64,000 nucleotides of DNA from JAGPCK01 sp964535575 (GTDB taxonomy: Bacteria > Bacteroidota > Bacteroidia > UKL13-3). The DNA is taken from the NCBI GenBank assembly GCA_964535575.1, contig CAZHTC010000005.1:1-64000 (forward strand), written 5' to 3'. Shown piece by piece: positions 34,851 to 41,830 of this stretch (the stretch's first letter is position 1; every line of letters starts with the position of its first letter). The notes beneath the pieces were generated by a model, which saw nothing but the letters and a program-made list of their open reading frames with translations, ran no database searches and had not been told where the DNA came from. The position numbers and the translations under genes are program-made.

Positions 34851-35420
34851 TTAGTTGCGTGATGGGTAATTTCCCTCCGTACAAATTATAAAGTTGATTC
34901 CAAGAAATGGAGAGCGGTTGCTGAATGGCTGGTTTGCTCCGGTTGCACTCATGCCTAATTGCAGTGTCCCATTAACGGGTTGGCTGGCCATATTTAAATC
35001 GGCCGATGCCGGGGCTGCATATAAATTTGCAAGAGAAGCAAGATAACCACCGTTAGGAGAATCGGTGGTTCCAGCAGTACTGTATGCTCTAGGGGTTACA
35101 TTAGCTGTTACGTTTACATCCGTTGCTGCGTGATTGTGTATAGGCATATTCGGAGTAATCATTGTAATGGATTCCTGTCCGCCTAACTGGCCTTCATCAA
35201 TTGGAGAAAGGCCGGGTCCCTGCCCAGATCCTACAGGGGTACGACCACGCAAATCAGGCAATCCAAATGTTTGTTGCCCATCTCCGCCATACATGGTACC
35301 TATTAATGAGTACAAGGCGGTGTACTCGGCTATGCTCAGCAATTGTCCCTGGCACAACATAAAACTCATTGGGGCAAATCTGCCACCAAAGAGCCTGATT
35401 TCTGAAATATATCCTTCCAT
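34851..35420 (-). CDS. Phage tail collar domain protein (MdpB-like), copy 3
   Basis: 189 residues. The N-terminal tail-collar domain is EIRLFGGRFAPMSFMLCQGQ, YGGDGQQTFGLPDLRGRTPVG and GQGPG. A variable middle has HNHAATDVNVTANV, and the conserved C-terminus is LGINFIICTEGNYPSRN. It belongs to the microcystin-dependent-protein/collar family found in many bacteria outside prophages; no other phage genes are here. No signal peptide. It is last of three tandem paralogues (37-base gap to the previous one). The role is unknown; a fibre, spike or surface protein is plausible. Confidence 0.9.
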   Translation of the reverse strand: MEGYISEIRLFGGRFAPMSFMLCQGQLLSIAEYTALYSLIGTMYGGDGQQTFGLPDLRGRTPVGSGQGPGLSPIDEGQLGGQESITMITPNMPIHNHAATDVNVTANVTPRAYSTAGTTDSPNGGYLASLANLYAAPASADLNMASQPVNGTLQLGMSATGANQPFSNRSPFLGINFIICTEGNYPSRN

Positions 35421-35457
35421 ATTTGTTTATTTTTATGTTGATTTAATTTGAGTATAA

Positions 35458-36033
35458 TTAGTTTCTTGATGGGTAAATACCGTTTTGACAAATTACCACA
35501 TTTAGTCCCAGGTACGGGCTTTGAACAGGCATTGGTTGTGAACCACCCGAAGTACCAATAACCAAATTAGGTGTAATATCTGTTATGGCTGTAGCTGCAA
35601 GTGAAGTATCAGGAGTAGTTCCGTTGTTGTATGGATTTACTCCGTCACCGGTTCCAAACTGGTTTCCATTAGGATTGTCTGTAGATGTATCGGAGGTTGC
35701 CGGTATTGTAACATAACCACTAACCTTACTTCCATTTGGTGTGTGTGAGTGTGAAGGCAGGTTTTGTAAGGTGAGCACAGCTGTTTCGTTCCCTCCCTTT
35801 TGTCCTAGTACATAAATACTTAGGCCCGGGCCCTGTCCGGGGCTGACAATAAACCGTCCCCGTGCATCAGGTAATCCAAATGTGGTGCGGCCGTCACCGC
35901 CATAGATGGTACCCAGCAAACTGAATAGTGCTTGGTTGGACGCAATGGACAGTAACTGACCGCTGCATAAAGCCCAGTTTTTAGGGGCAAAATTCGAGGC
36001 GAAATACCTCATTTCTGCAATATATCCTTCCAT
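35458..36033 (-). CDS. Phage tail collar domain protein (MdpB-like), copy 2
   Basis: 191 residues, the same architecture as its two neighbours: EMRYFASNFAPKNWALCSGQ, IYGGDGRTTFGLPDARGRFIV and GQGPGLS, a variable serine/threonine/glycine-rich middle (HSHTPNGSKVSGYVTI), and the C-terminus LGLNVVICQNGIYPSRN. The middles of the three copies differ strongly while the ends are conserved, as expected if the middle carries specificity. Gaps of 35 and 37 bases to its neighbours indicate one operon. Confidence 0.9.
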   Translation of the reverse strand: MEGYIAEMRYFASNFAPKNWALCSGQLLSIASNQALFSLLGTIYGGDGRTTFGLPDARGRFIVSPGQGPGLSIYVLGQKGGNETAVLTLQNLPSHSHTPNGSKVSGYVTIPATSDTSTDNPNGNQFGTGDGVNPYNNGTTPDTSLAATAITDITPNLVIGTSGGSQPMPVQSPYLGLNVVICQNGIYPSRN

Positions 36034-36068
36034 AATATTTTTTTGATTTTAAGGGTTAATGATAAAAT

Positions 36069-36632
36069 TTAGTTACGGCTTGGAAATATACCATATTGGC
36101 AAATGATATAATACACGGCTAAATAAGGGCCTACCACTGAAAAAGGCGATCCCCCTCCATTTGGTTGAATGTCCGGAGTACCTAAGCTACCTGTAATGGG
36201 AGCTGCACCTAATTGGGTATCGCTGTTTGGGTCAAACATGTTTACATCGGGGCTGGCAATAATATTACCTGTTGGTACGGTGCTACCACTATCAGAGCTT
36301 GCAGGCATAGCCCACGTGCCTGTAAACGAGCCAGCACCCACATGCGTATGTGCAGGCATGTTGTTAGAGGTGAGGGTAACGGTTTCTACACCGGCATGTT
36401 GGCCAAGTGTTACAGGATTAAGACCGGGGCCATTGCCCGTTCCAACGGCCATTCTTCCACGTAAGTCTGGTAAAGCAAACGTGGTTGTTCCGTTACCACC
36501 ATAGGTGGTGCCAAGAATACTGAATAATGCCGTGTTACTGGCAATATTCACAGTTTGGCCTGAGCAAAATGCCCAACTTTTTGGAGCGAAATTGCCCGCA
36601 AACATGCGGATTTCGCCAATCATTCCTTCCAT
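36069..36632 (-). CDS. Phage tail collar domain protein (MdpB-like), copy 1
   Basis: 187 residues. Collar motifs EIRMFAGNFAPKSWAFCSGQ, YGGNGTTTFALPDLRGRMAVG and GNGPGLNP, then TSNNMPAHTHVGAGSFTG, and the C-terminus LAVYYIICQYGIFPSRN. All three copies keep the YPSRN/FPSRN end. It lies 52 bases after the 176-residue protein, on the same strand. Confidence 0.9.
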   Translation of the reverse strand: MEGMIGEIRMFAGNFAPKSWAFCSGQTVNIASNTALFSILGTTYGGNGTTTFALPDLRGRMAVGTGNGPGLNPVTLGQHAGVETVTLTSNNMPAHTHVGAGSFTGTWAMPASSDSGSTVPTGNIIASPDVNMFDPNSDTQLGAAPITGSLGTPDIQPNGGGSPFSVVGPYLAVYYIICQYGIFPSRN

Positions 36633-36684
36633 AAGTGAATTTGTTTAGGTTAATTAATTATTTTATTGTTTAGAGTAAGTTTGT

Positions 36685-37215
36685 TTAGTCATTTGTCCAT
36701 TTATACATAAAAGGAAATGCTTGCAGACCCCTTGCCGTGGCCTGGTGTGGTTCATAAGCCATTTCATACATTTGCATAATGGGCAGCCCCATAAATGCAC
36801 CACTTTGATAACCCTGTATGATTTGTGTGGACTGACCTTTATAGCCTCCGTTATGAAATACTACCTCAGGTGCAATTTGCAGATGGGTAAGCGCTGCCCA
36901 TGCCCAGCACATGGCTGCCATTGCCTGAGCTGCTTCCCAATTATTATCCTTATGGTCTTCTCCGTTGTAAGCATCACGTTCGGTTGCCGGAAGAATGGCT
37001 ATACGTCCGGCCTGATATAAAATATCCCCGGGATAAGTAAGGTTGTTCTCATCAATAAGCATTACGCCATGCTGCACCCAAATACCGGGAATAAGCGGAT
37101 TGTCGGGAACACTTCCATGCTTTACTTCAATTCCAGTGCTGCGTACAAAATCAATCATTTTTTTCGCCATTTCATTGGTAAATGGCTGTTGGCCGGTTGT
37201 TGGATTGGCGGTCAT
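36685..37215 (-). CDS. Unknown protein, paralogue of the HEAGH protein with the motif lost
   Basis: 176 residues, first gene of the collar operon. It aligns along its length with the 174-residue protein at 30469-30993: GIEVKHGSV/GIKVHKGPV, IPGIWVQHG/LPGILIKHG, YPGDIL, MCWAWAAL/ICWSYAAL, VFHNGGYKG/VFHEDGYKG and the PF-KW end. The HEAGH motif has become YQAGR (residues 67-71), so both zinc-binding histidines and the catalytic Glu are gone. It could be a structural, binding or regulatory relative. A palindromic site lies about 90 bases upstream. Confidence 0.78.
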   Translation of the reverse strand: MTANPTTGQQPFTNEMAKKMIDFVRSTGIEVKHGSVPDNPLIPGIWVQHGVMLIDENNLTYPGDILYQAGRIAILPATERDAYNGEDHKDNNWEAAQAMAAMCWAWAALTHLQIAPEVVFHNGGYKGQSTQIIQGYQSGAFMGLPIMQMYEMAYEPHQATARGLQAFPFMYKWTND

Positions 37216-37293
37216 TTTTTGTTTTGCTTAGGTTGGCTAATTATTTTTTGTCTGAGATCAGTTTTGTAAAAAACCGAATTTGTTTGTATAGAA

Positions 37294-37312
37294 ACAAGAG
37301 GGAAAACCCTCT
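37294..37312. promoter_or_regulatory. 19-bp palindromic site upstream of the collar operon
   Basis: ACAAGAGGGAAAACCCTCT, with inverted repeat AGAGGG-AAAA-CCCTCT at 37297-37312. The identical 19 bases occur at 39991-40009. Its centre is 89.5 bases from the ATG of the 176-residue gene, which reads away from it on the reverse strand. A T-run (ATTTTTTT) follows on the forward strand. Confidence 0.6.
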
Positions 37313-37329
37313 ATTTTTTTAAAAATATT

Positions 37330-37343
37330 TACCCTTTAGGGTA
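37330..37343. promoter_or_regulatory. Palindrome TACCCT-TT-AGGGTA
   Basis: A perfect 6-2-6 inverted repeat overlapping the stop codon of the sulfotransferase-like gene. It could be a weak terminator stem for that gene (A/T-rich after it on the reverse strand) or a regulator site. A related TACCC-N4-GGGTA palindrome is at 39710-39727. Confidence 0.35.
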
Positions 37344-38280
37344 ATTGTTTGGGAGCGATTTTATTGCTTGCCCGTTCTAAAATGAAAAGGTGGAGTTGCT
37401 TTAAGTTGATATGTAATAAACTGCTTAGGAGTGTTTTTTCATCTTCTTCGTTCGGCTTACTATATTTTTCAGACGGTTTTTTTGAGTTGAATAAAAGGCG
37501 CTGAGATATTTTTTGGCGAATGACTGTTAGGCGCGTGGAATCGTTAAATAGGTTATCGGGGAAGTGTTTAATCCAATCAGGAAAAATAAGGTAAGTAGTG
37601 TGCACCGGCAACGAATGAAGTGCATGATACATATGCAGCCAAAGCATATGAGCAAGGTATTCTTCATTGGTAAACTGAGAAATTTCATCAGCAGTTTTTT
37701 TCAAATAGTATGATGCAAGTACAGGTATAGCATGTTTATTCCACTGAGCAAAACCATTCGGATCTTTGTTTAGTGAGGAGATAACTTTGGTAGGCTCACG
37801 ATGTATATATATACATGGAATTTCAGGAAAAGCTTTTCTGATTAACTCGGCATGAAAAATATTCCATGAGGTAAATTTAATAAACGCATGTTTTTCTTTT
37901 GCGTTAATGGGTTGCAGCAGTAAACGAATGGCTAAACGCAGTCGCTTAATGCATTTTTCATCCGAATCGTTATTAAATACCTTAGAGAGAAAAATGGTAT
38001 TAATTATTTCCGGTTCGCTTATTACCCTGTGGCTTTTTATGGTTGCCAGTGATTGGGCTAAGAGGGTGGAACCGCAATGGGAAAGATGAAAAATGAATGC
38101 CTCGGGCGCGATGAAGTGAAGAGGTTCTTCGCAGCTATCTAAATTACACTTTTCAGTGGCAGGAGTGGTTTTTAAACAATCATCAAAAAACGGTTCATAA
38201 AATGCATCCTCATTTAGTTCAACCGGTGAAAAATAAATTTGATCAGCAATTAAGATGGGTCGTAGCGGAAAAACAGGCAT
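37336..38280 (-). CDS. Sulfotransferase-like P-loop protein
   Basis: 314 residues from ATG 38280 (MPVFPLRPILIADQI). An earlier in-frame ATG at 38331 would overlap the end of the upstream gene, whereas 38280 follows its stop by 2 bases. The PAPS-binding 5'-phosphosulfate loop is visible as FHLSHCGSTLLAQSL (residues ~64-78), and IYIHREPTKVISSLN fits the 3'-phosphate loop. The family moves sulfate from PAPS to hydroxyl or amino groups; some members with this CGSTLL form are uncharacterised. It sits in an operon with two Fe(II) dioxygenase-like genes, whose products could supply hydroxyl groups for sulfation (inference). Confidence 0.75.
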   Translation of the reverse strand: MPVFPLRPILIADQIYFSPVELNEDAFYEPFFDDCLKTTPATEKCNLDSCEEPLHFIAPEAFIFHLSHCGSTLLAQSLATIKSHRVISEPEIINTIFLSKVFNNDSDEKCIKRLRLAIRLLLQPINAKEKHAFIKFTSWNIFHAELIRKAFPEIPCIYIHREPTKVISSLNKDPNGFAQWNKHAIPVLASYYLKKTADEISQFTNEEYLAHMLWLHMYHALHSLPVHTTYLIFPDWIKHFPDNLFNDSTRLTVIRQKISQRLLFNSKKPSEKYSKPNEEDEKTLLSSLLHINLKQLHLFILERASNKIAPKQLP

Positions 38281-38282
38281 GT

Positions 38283-38846
38283 TCAGGCAGAATGAAACAG
38301 CAGTTGCTTTAACCAGTTGTTCACTACGCAATCAATTACCAAATGAATCCGATCAACAGGCCCCGGATTTTTTACACTATGAGGTAAATTAAAATTCAGG
38401 TACCAGCATTCTCCTTCTTTCATTTTAACGAGTTGGTTGTTTAAATAAAAAGCAACACCACTATGCGTTTGTATTGGAATATGCAGGCGGGCTTCACCTG
38501 AGGTTTCTGCATCCAGGTTATCGTCACAATGTTCTTTTATATCGGCCCCGGTACTTAATTTCATAAACCGCACGGAGGTTTTATCGCATTTAAGTTGGGC
38601 TAATATTTTTTGCACTTCAGGGAATTGGCTCATGATTGGTGTATCCTGAAAAGATTGAGCAGGCATGGGTACAGAGTAAATATTAGATTCGTGTCCCCAG
38701 CCCGAGCGCAGGGCAATCACGCTCCAGTCTCCTTCATAATCATTTTTGTTATAATGAGGGATCCATGTATCAGCATTCAGATCAAGTACATGCTTTCGGG
38801 TTTCACTTATATTAAAACTGAAAGGAAATTTGTAGCAGTCAATCAT
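38283..38846 (-). CDS. Aspartyl/asparaginyl beta-hydroxylase-family protein
   Basis: 187 residues. The fold and motifs are of the AspH-type 2-oxoglutarate/Fe(II) dioxygenases: WSVIALRSGWG, KLSTGADIKEHCDDNL (His106), ARLHIPIQTHSGVAFYLN, GECWYLNFNLPHSVKN (His156) and DRIHLVID (Arg166, expected 2OG contact). AspH enzymes hydroxylate the beta carbon of Asp or Asn in proteins or free amino acids. It lies 15 bases after the PKHD dioxygenase gene and 2 bases before the sulfotransferase-like gene, so the three form an operon. The substrate is unknown. Confidence 0.88.
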   Translation of the reverse strand: MIDCYKFPFSFNISETRKHVLDLNADTWIPHYNKNDYEGDWSVIALRSGWGHESNIYSVPMPAQSFQDTPIMSQFPEVQKILAQLKCDKTSVRFMKLSTGADIKEHCDDNLDAETSGEARLHIPIQTHSGVAFYLNNQLVKMKEGECWYLNFNLPHSVKNPGPVDRIHLVIDCVVNNWLKQLLFHSA

Positions 38847-38861
38847 GAGGTAATGATATCT

Positions 38862-39602
38862 TTAGATTTCAGCCCACAAGCGTATGAGGTTGCTGTAGGT
38901 TTGCAGCAATTCATTTGCTTCAGCTGACTGAGCATCTTTCTCAAACATGCGCGTGTGAAGGTCTTTAAGTTTAAAAAGGATATTGCGCTGTTCGTGGCTT
39001 TTAACCATGCTTTGAATCCAGGTAACGGCTACTTTACGTGTTCCGCTGGTTACTTCACACACGCGGTGCAGGTAGTGACATGGATAACAAATGGCATCTC
39101 CTTTTTTGAGTTTAATTTTTACCGGCCCGTTTTCGGTTTGTATTTCAAGTTCGCCTCCTTCATATTTGTTGGGGTCTTCTAAAAAAATAGTCATGGCAAT
39201 ATCGGTACGCACTGCAGGATGACCCATTACCGGACTATCTACATGCCAGCCATAATACATTCCTGTGGAATAACGGCTAAAGATGGGGGCGTAAATTTGT
39301 TTTGGCAAAGCAGCATTTTGAAACAAGGCCGATTGATTAAAGGCCTGAAGAATGTAATACTGCAAATGTTGCATTAAGTCCTGCTGTGCCGGATTTGCCT
39401 GTAGGTTTTTCTTCACCAATTTGGCACCCATGGTAGCGGTTGCCTGCCCGTCAATAAAACTGGCATTTTCGAGTAACTTATCAATTTCAATCAGAAAATG
39501 TTCATTTATGAGGCCGGGTAGTTGAATAAACGAAGCCTGATTATTTATTTGTGCCTGCATCGGTTTGGTTAATTGTTTCGATATAATGGTATCCTTCTTC
39601 AA
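38862..39602 (-). CDS. PKHD-type Fe(II)/2-oxoglutarate dioxygenase (PiuC/YbiX-like)
   Basis: 246 residues. It has LPGLINEHFLIEIDKLL, DGQATATMGAKLVKKNLQ, FSRYSTGMYYGWHVDSPV (metal ligands His120 and Asp122), EGGELEIQTENG, GDAICYPCHYLHRVCEVTSG (His179) and TRKVAVTWIQS (Arg189 for 2OG), matching PKHD-type hydroxylases. The family adds hydroxyl groups; YbiX/PiuC substrates are not settled. ATG 39560 (MQAQINNQ) is an equally good start, 14 residues shorter. A small lysine-rich frame (39541-39702) overlaps this 5' end. It is first of three genes with the AspH-like and sulfotransferase-like genes. Confidence 0.9.
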   Translation of the reverse strand: MKKDTIISKQLTKPMQAQINNQASFIQLPGLINEHFLIEIDKLLENASFIDGQATATMGAKLVKKNLQANPAQQDLMQHLQYYILQAFNQSALFQNAALPKQIYAPIFSRYSTGMYYGWHVDSPVMGHPAVRTDIAMTIFLEDPNKYEGGELEIQTENGPVKIKLKKGDAICYPCHYLHRVCEVTSGTRKVAVTWIQSMVKSHEQRNILFKLKDLHTRMFEKDAQSAEANELLQTYSNLIRLWAEI

Positions 39603-39702
39603 AATTAATCATTACCGATTGCAAGTAGGTTCTTAAAGAAGATTTCTTTTCTTTTTTTTGCTTTGTACTCCCTTTTTTTTCTCCCTCTTTTTTCTTTTTC
39701 AT
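39541..39702 (-). CDS. Possible 53-residue lysine-rich leader protein
   Basis: ATG at 39702, TAA at 39541-39543. It begins with a highly basic stretch (MKKKKEGEKKGSTKQKKEKK), then SSLRTYLQSVMINFEEGYHYIETINQTD. It overlaps the start of the dioxygenase gene in another frame and ends 18 bases past the alternative ATG at 39560, so it could couple translation to that start. It may also be a chance product of an A/G-rich leader; coding status is uncertain. Confidence 0.35.
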   Translation of the reverse strand: MKKKKEGEKKGSTKQKKEKKSSLRTYLQSVMINFEEGYHYIETINQTDAGTNK

Positions 39703-39709
39703 GTGCCTG

Positions 39710-39727
39710 TTTACCCAAAAGGGTAAA
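39710..39727. promoter_or_regulatory. Palindrome TTTACCC-AAAA-GGGTAAA
   Basis: A perfect 7-4-7 inverted repeat 8 bases upstream of the small lysine-rich frame and 108 bases upstream of the dioxygenase ATG on the reverse strand. The TACCC-N4-GGGTA core also occurs at 37330-37343. A regulator site is possible; no factor can be assigned. Confidence 0.4.
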
Positions 39728-39990
39728 AAATTAAATGGTATGGTTTATTCTTAATGTGGGGTATATCAATTAAAATTCAACGTATTATCAGAAATCAGGA
39801 TCCCGTGTTTATACCATTTGAGGCTCTTTGTGTATATTTGACAGAACCAAACCGACCCACCGCAAAGTGTCAGAGTTCTTAGGGGGATTCAAAGACACCT
39901 GCGATGGATCAATCTGATCAAACTAGAAATAGGGCCCTCATAGCTCAGGTATTTTTTGGGTGTAAAATTAGAGCGAATACTTCTACAGAC

Positions 39991-40009
39991 ACAAGAGGGA
40001 AAACCCTCT
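39991..40009. promoter_or_regulatory. 19-bp palindromic site upstream of the two-component operon
   Basis: The same 19 bases as at 37294-37312, with AGAGGG-AAAA-CCCTCT at 39994-40009. Its centre is 90.5 bases upstream of ATG 40092. It is followed by TTTTTT, so an attenuator hairpin is an alternative reading, but no forward-strand gene ends before it. Confidence 0.6.
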
Positions 40010-40016
40010 TTTTTGT

Positions 40017-40032
40017 AGAAGGAAAACCCTCT
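40017..40032. promoter_or_regulatory. Imperfect second copy of the palindrome
   Basis: AGAAGG-AAAA-CCCTCT, one mismatch from the palindrome 23 bases upstream, about two helical turns away. Tandem sites of this kind suit cooperative binding by a response regulator. Confidence 0.45.
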
Positions 40033-40091
40033 TTTTCCTGAAAGGTATTTGAAGCAAGGGAGCTATTTTTAACTTTAAACCAAATACTATT

Positions 40092-40406
40092 ATGCCATTC
40101 AATGGAACAGAGGGTTCGGCCATCACCCTAAACGAAGCAGCCACATTAACCGCCAATTACCGTGCAAAAACACAGGATGTTGTTAACGCTATTTTTATGG
40201 GGCGCGATTTATTAAATCAGATTCTGGCTCAACCCGATTGCATGGGCATTAGGGTGTACTATGCCTATAATGAGGCAACCAACCAGCCAACTATGGTATT
40301 TGTAGGTGCCGATGCGATGGAGAATGATATGACAAGCGGAATTATTGCGGACTTTGGTAAACCATGTCCGGACAGTTGCAGTATTAACAATCCTTTGAAT
40401 AGTTAG
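40092..40406 (+). CDS. Small protein of unknown function, 104 residues
   Basis: No signal peptide or membrane segment. Visible features are an alpha-helical N-terminal half (ITLNEAATLTANYRAK, DVVNAIFMGRDLLNQIL), a QPDCMGIRVYYAYNE motif and a cysteine-containing end (GKPCPDSCS). I recall similar short proteins in other Bacteroidota, but no function. It opens the operon encoding the membrane protein, kinase and response regulator. Its stop overlaps the next start by one base (TAGTG). Confidence 0.75.
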   Translation: MPFNGTEGSAITLNEAATLTANYRAKTQDVVNAIFMGRDLLNQILAQPDCMGIRVYYAYNEATNQPTMVFVGADAMENDMTSGIIADFGKPCPDSCSINNPLNS

Positions 40407-41035
40407 TGCAACTATCAGATCTTACAATCTATTCTTCGGTTATACCTGCGGTATGCGGTTTGGCGGTAGTACGTAAAATTACTTCCCCTTACCGAGTCTT
40501 TTTTATTTTTTGTGTTGTTACCGTATTTACTGAATTCTGGGCATTAGTTCTTGCCGGAAAACAAACAAATAATTTATTCATAATTCATGCTCATGCCCTT
40601 ATGGATTGTATTATTTATACTTACCTTTTTTCAGAGTTTTATGAATGGTCCTCATTGATAAAACGAATTCAGTATGGAGGGTTAGTTCTGTTTTGTGTGC
40701 TCTCTATTAACTATTCGATGACCGGGGATCATATCAAGCATTTTTATTCTATTCCCATTTCAATAGAATGTATATGGATATGTTTCTGGGGCGGATGGGT
40801 TTTAAATAAATTGGTACAACAAGAGGATTTTAACTTATTACGCAGCGATTCTTTGATTGTAACAGGAGCACTGATTTACTTTTCAGTTAATTTTTTTATT
40901 TTTACTTATTACGATTACTTTATCTCTCTTACGAATAAAGAAATTAAGTTATACGATGTTCATGCGGTAATAAATATATTTACAAATATTATTTTCGGAG
41001 CGGCATTTTTATGTCTGAAAAAACCAACACGATAA
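40406..41035 (+). CDS. Polytopic membrane protein of unknown function
   Basis: 209 residues with a GTG start at 40406 sharing one base with the preceding stop, strong evidence for coupling. About six hydrophobic segments (IPAVCGLAVV, VFFIFCVVTVFTEFWALVLA, HALMDCIIYTYLFSEF, YGGLVLFCVLSI, IECIWICFWGGWVL, LIVTGALIYFSVNFFIF). It overlaps the kinase start by 25 bases. It could supply the sensing part for the kinase, which has only one membrane segment. Confidence 0.75.
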   Translation: MQLSDLTIYSSVIPAVCGLAVVRKITSPYRVFFIFCVVTVFTEFWALVLAGKQTNNLFIIHAHALMDCIIYTYLFSEFYEWSSLIKRIQYGGLVLFCVLSINYSMTGDHIKHFYSIPISIECIWICFWGGWVLNKLVQQEDFNLLRSDSLIVTGALIYFSVNFFIFTYYDYFISLTNKEIKLYDVHAVINIFTNIIFGAAFLCLKKPTR

Positions 41036-41826
41036 ACTTTCTGGTTATTGGCGGTACCATACTCATGATAATTCTTGTAGGTTTCATGATGTCGTTAATC
41101 GTATTGTATTTAAAGCGTAAAGCGGGTTATAAACTTATGCTGAAACAAATGGAAATTGATCGGCAGCAGGAATTATTGAATGCTATTATTAATACGCAGG
41201 AAAAGGAGCGGCAGTATTTTGCAAGGGAATTATATGATAGCGTGGGTCAAATGCTTTCGGCTATTAAGCTAAATATTAACGGAATAAAACGGGCAAATAA
41301 AAACCACGAAGAAATAGATTCCATGATTGCCCAGAGTTTAACCCTCACCACACAATCTATTCAGGAGGTTCGCTCCATTTCTCATAGCCTATTACCCGGA
41401 GTACTGCTTGATTTTGGATTAAGGGAAGCATTAGGTCAACTACTAAACAATTTTCGCAATGAAACTATGGACACTGTACTTATCTATGAGGAAGACCAAG
41501 GGGTTATAGATTCCGAAACCGAACTGGCATTGTTTAGAATAAGCCAGGAGTTAATTAACAATACCTTAAAATATGCTTCTGCAACAAAAATAAAATTGGG
41601 GGTAACTTTGTCTGACTCGGGGTTGTCTTATACCTATGAAGACAACGGAAGGGGATTTAATCCAAAAGATTTTGCTGCAGGTGGTAAGCGAAAAGGTTTG
41701 GGCTTGCGTAATATTGAAAGCAGGGTGCAAATGATAGGAGGAACTATTAATTGGATTTCTTCAGCCGGAAATGGATTAAAAGTGGAGATACAGGTACCCG
41801 GCCTGAAACTACAAAAGGGAAACTAA
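41011..41826 (+). CDS. HisKA_3/HATPase sensor kinase with Tyr at the phospho-His position
   Basis: 271 residues. One membrane segment (~8-34), then a linker, then a HisKA_3-type dimerisation region: EKERQYFARELYDSVGQML. In this family the motif is (A)RELHD; here residue 75 is Tyr (codon TAT), so the expected phospho-acceptor is missing. The ATPase domain looks intact: N-box QELINNTLKYA (Asn183, Asn184; Tyr188 where His is common), G1 DNGRGF (211-216) and G2 GLGLRNI. It may be a pseudokinase, use another residue, or reflect a C-to-T base error. The response regulator follows 4 bases later. Confidence 0.9.
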   Translation: MSEKTNTINFLVIGGTILMIILVGFMMSLIVLYLKRKAGYKLMLKQMEIDRQQELLNAIINTQEKERQYFARELYDSVGQMLSAIKLNINGIKRANKNHEEIDSMIAQSLTLTTQSIQEVRSISHSLLPGVLLDFGLREALGQLLNNFRNETMDTVLIYEEDQGVIDSETELALFRISQELINNTLKYASATKIKLGVTLSDSGLSYTYEDNGRGFNPKDFAAGGKRKGLGLRNIESRVQMIGGTINWISSAGNGLKVEIQVPGLKLQKGN

Positions 41827-41830
41827 ATAA

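Larger units (their letters stand above)
39703..40091. other. Divergent intergenic region between the dioxygenase and two-component operons
   Basis: About 390 bases without a gene I can support. It contains TTTACCC-AAAA-GGGTAAA at 39710-39727, the 19-bp site at 39991-40009 and its imperfect copy at 40017-40032. The phrase at 39932-39949 (GGGCCCTCATAGCTCAGG) resembles a tRNA 5' end, but no tRNA follows. Confidence 0.6.

Noticed and set aside
30537..36504. Forward-strand frames opposite to the HEAGH, membrane, collar and formyltransferase genes
   Set aside because: The reverse-strand products have recognisable domains; the forward frames have none.
34851..36632. Tail-collar genes as part of a prophage
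   Set aside because: No integrase, capsid, portal, terminase or lysis gene lies nearby, and MdpB-like collar proteins occur widely as stand-alone chromosomal genes.
39932..39949. GGGCCCTCATAGCTCAGG, resembling the acceptor and D-arm start of a tRNA
   Set aside because: No D-loop, anticodon arm or T-arm follows; the next bases are GTATTTTTTGGG. It may be chance or a tiny remnant.
37294..40009. The two AGAGGG-AAAA-CCCTCT hairpins as ordinary terminators
   Set aside because: The T-run is on the forward strand, where no gene reads into either site; the exact 19-bp identity and equal distance to starts fit regulation better. Not fully excluded.
39991..40035. Repeated GGAAAACCCTCT units as a CRISPR-like array
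   Set aside because: Only two copies locally, 23 bases apart, no regular spacers and no cas genes.
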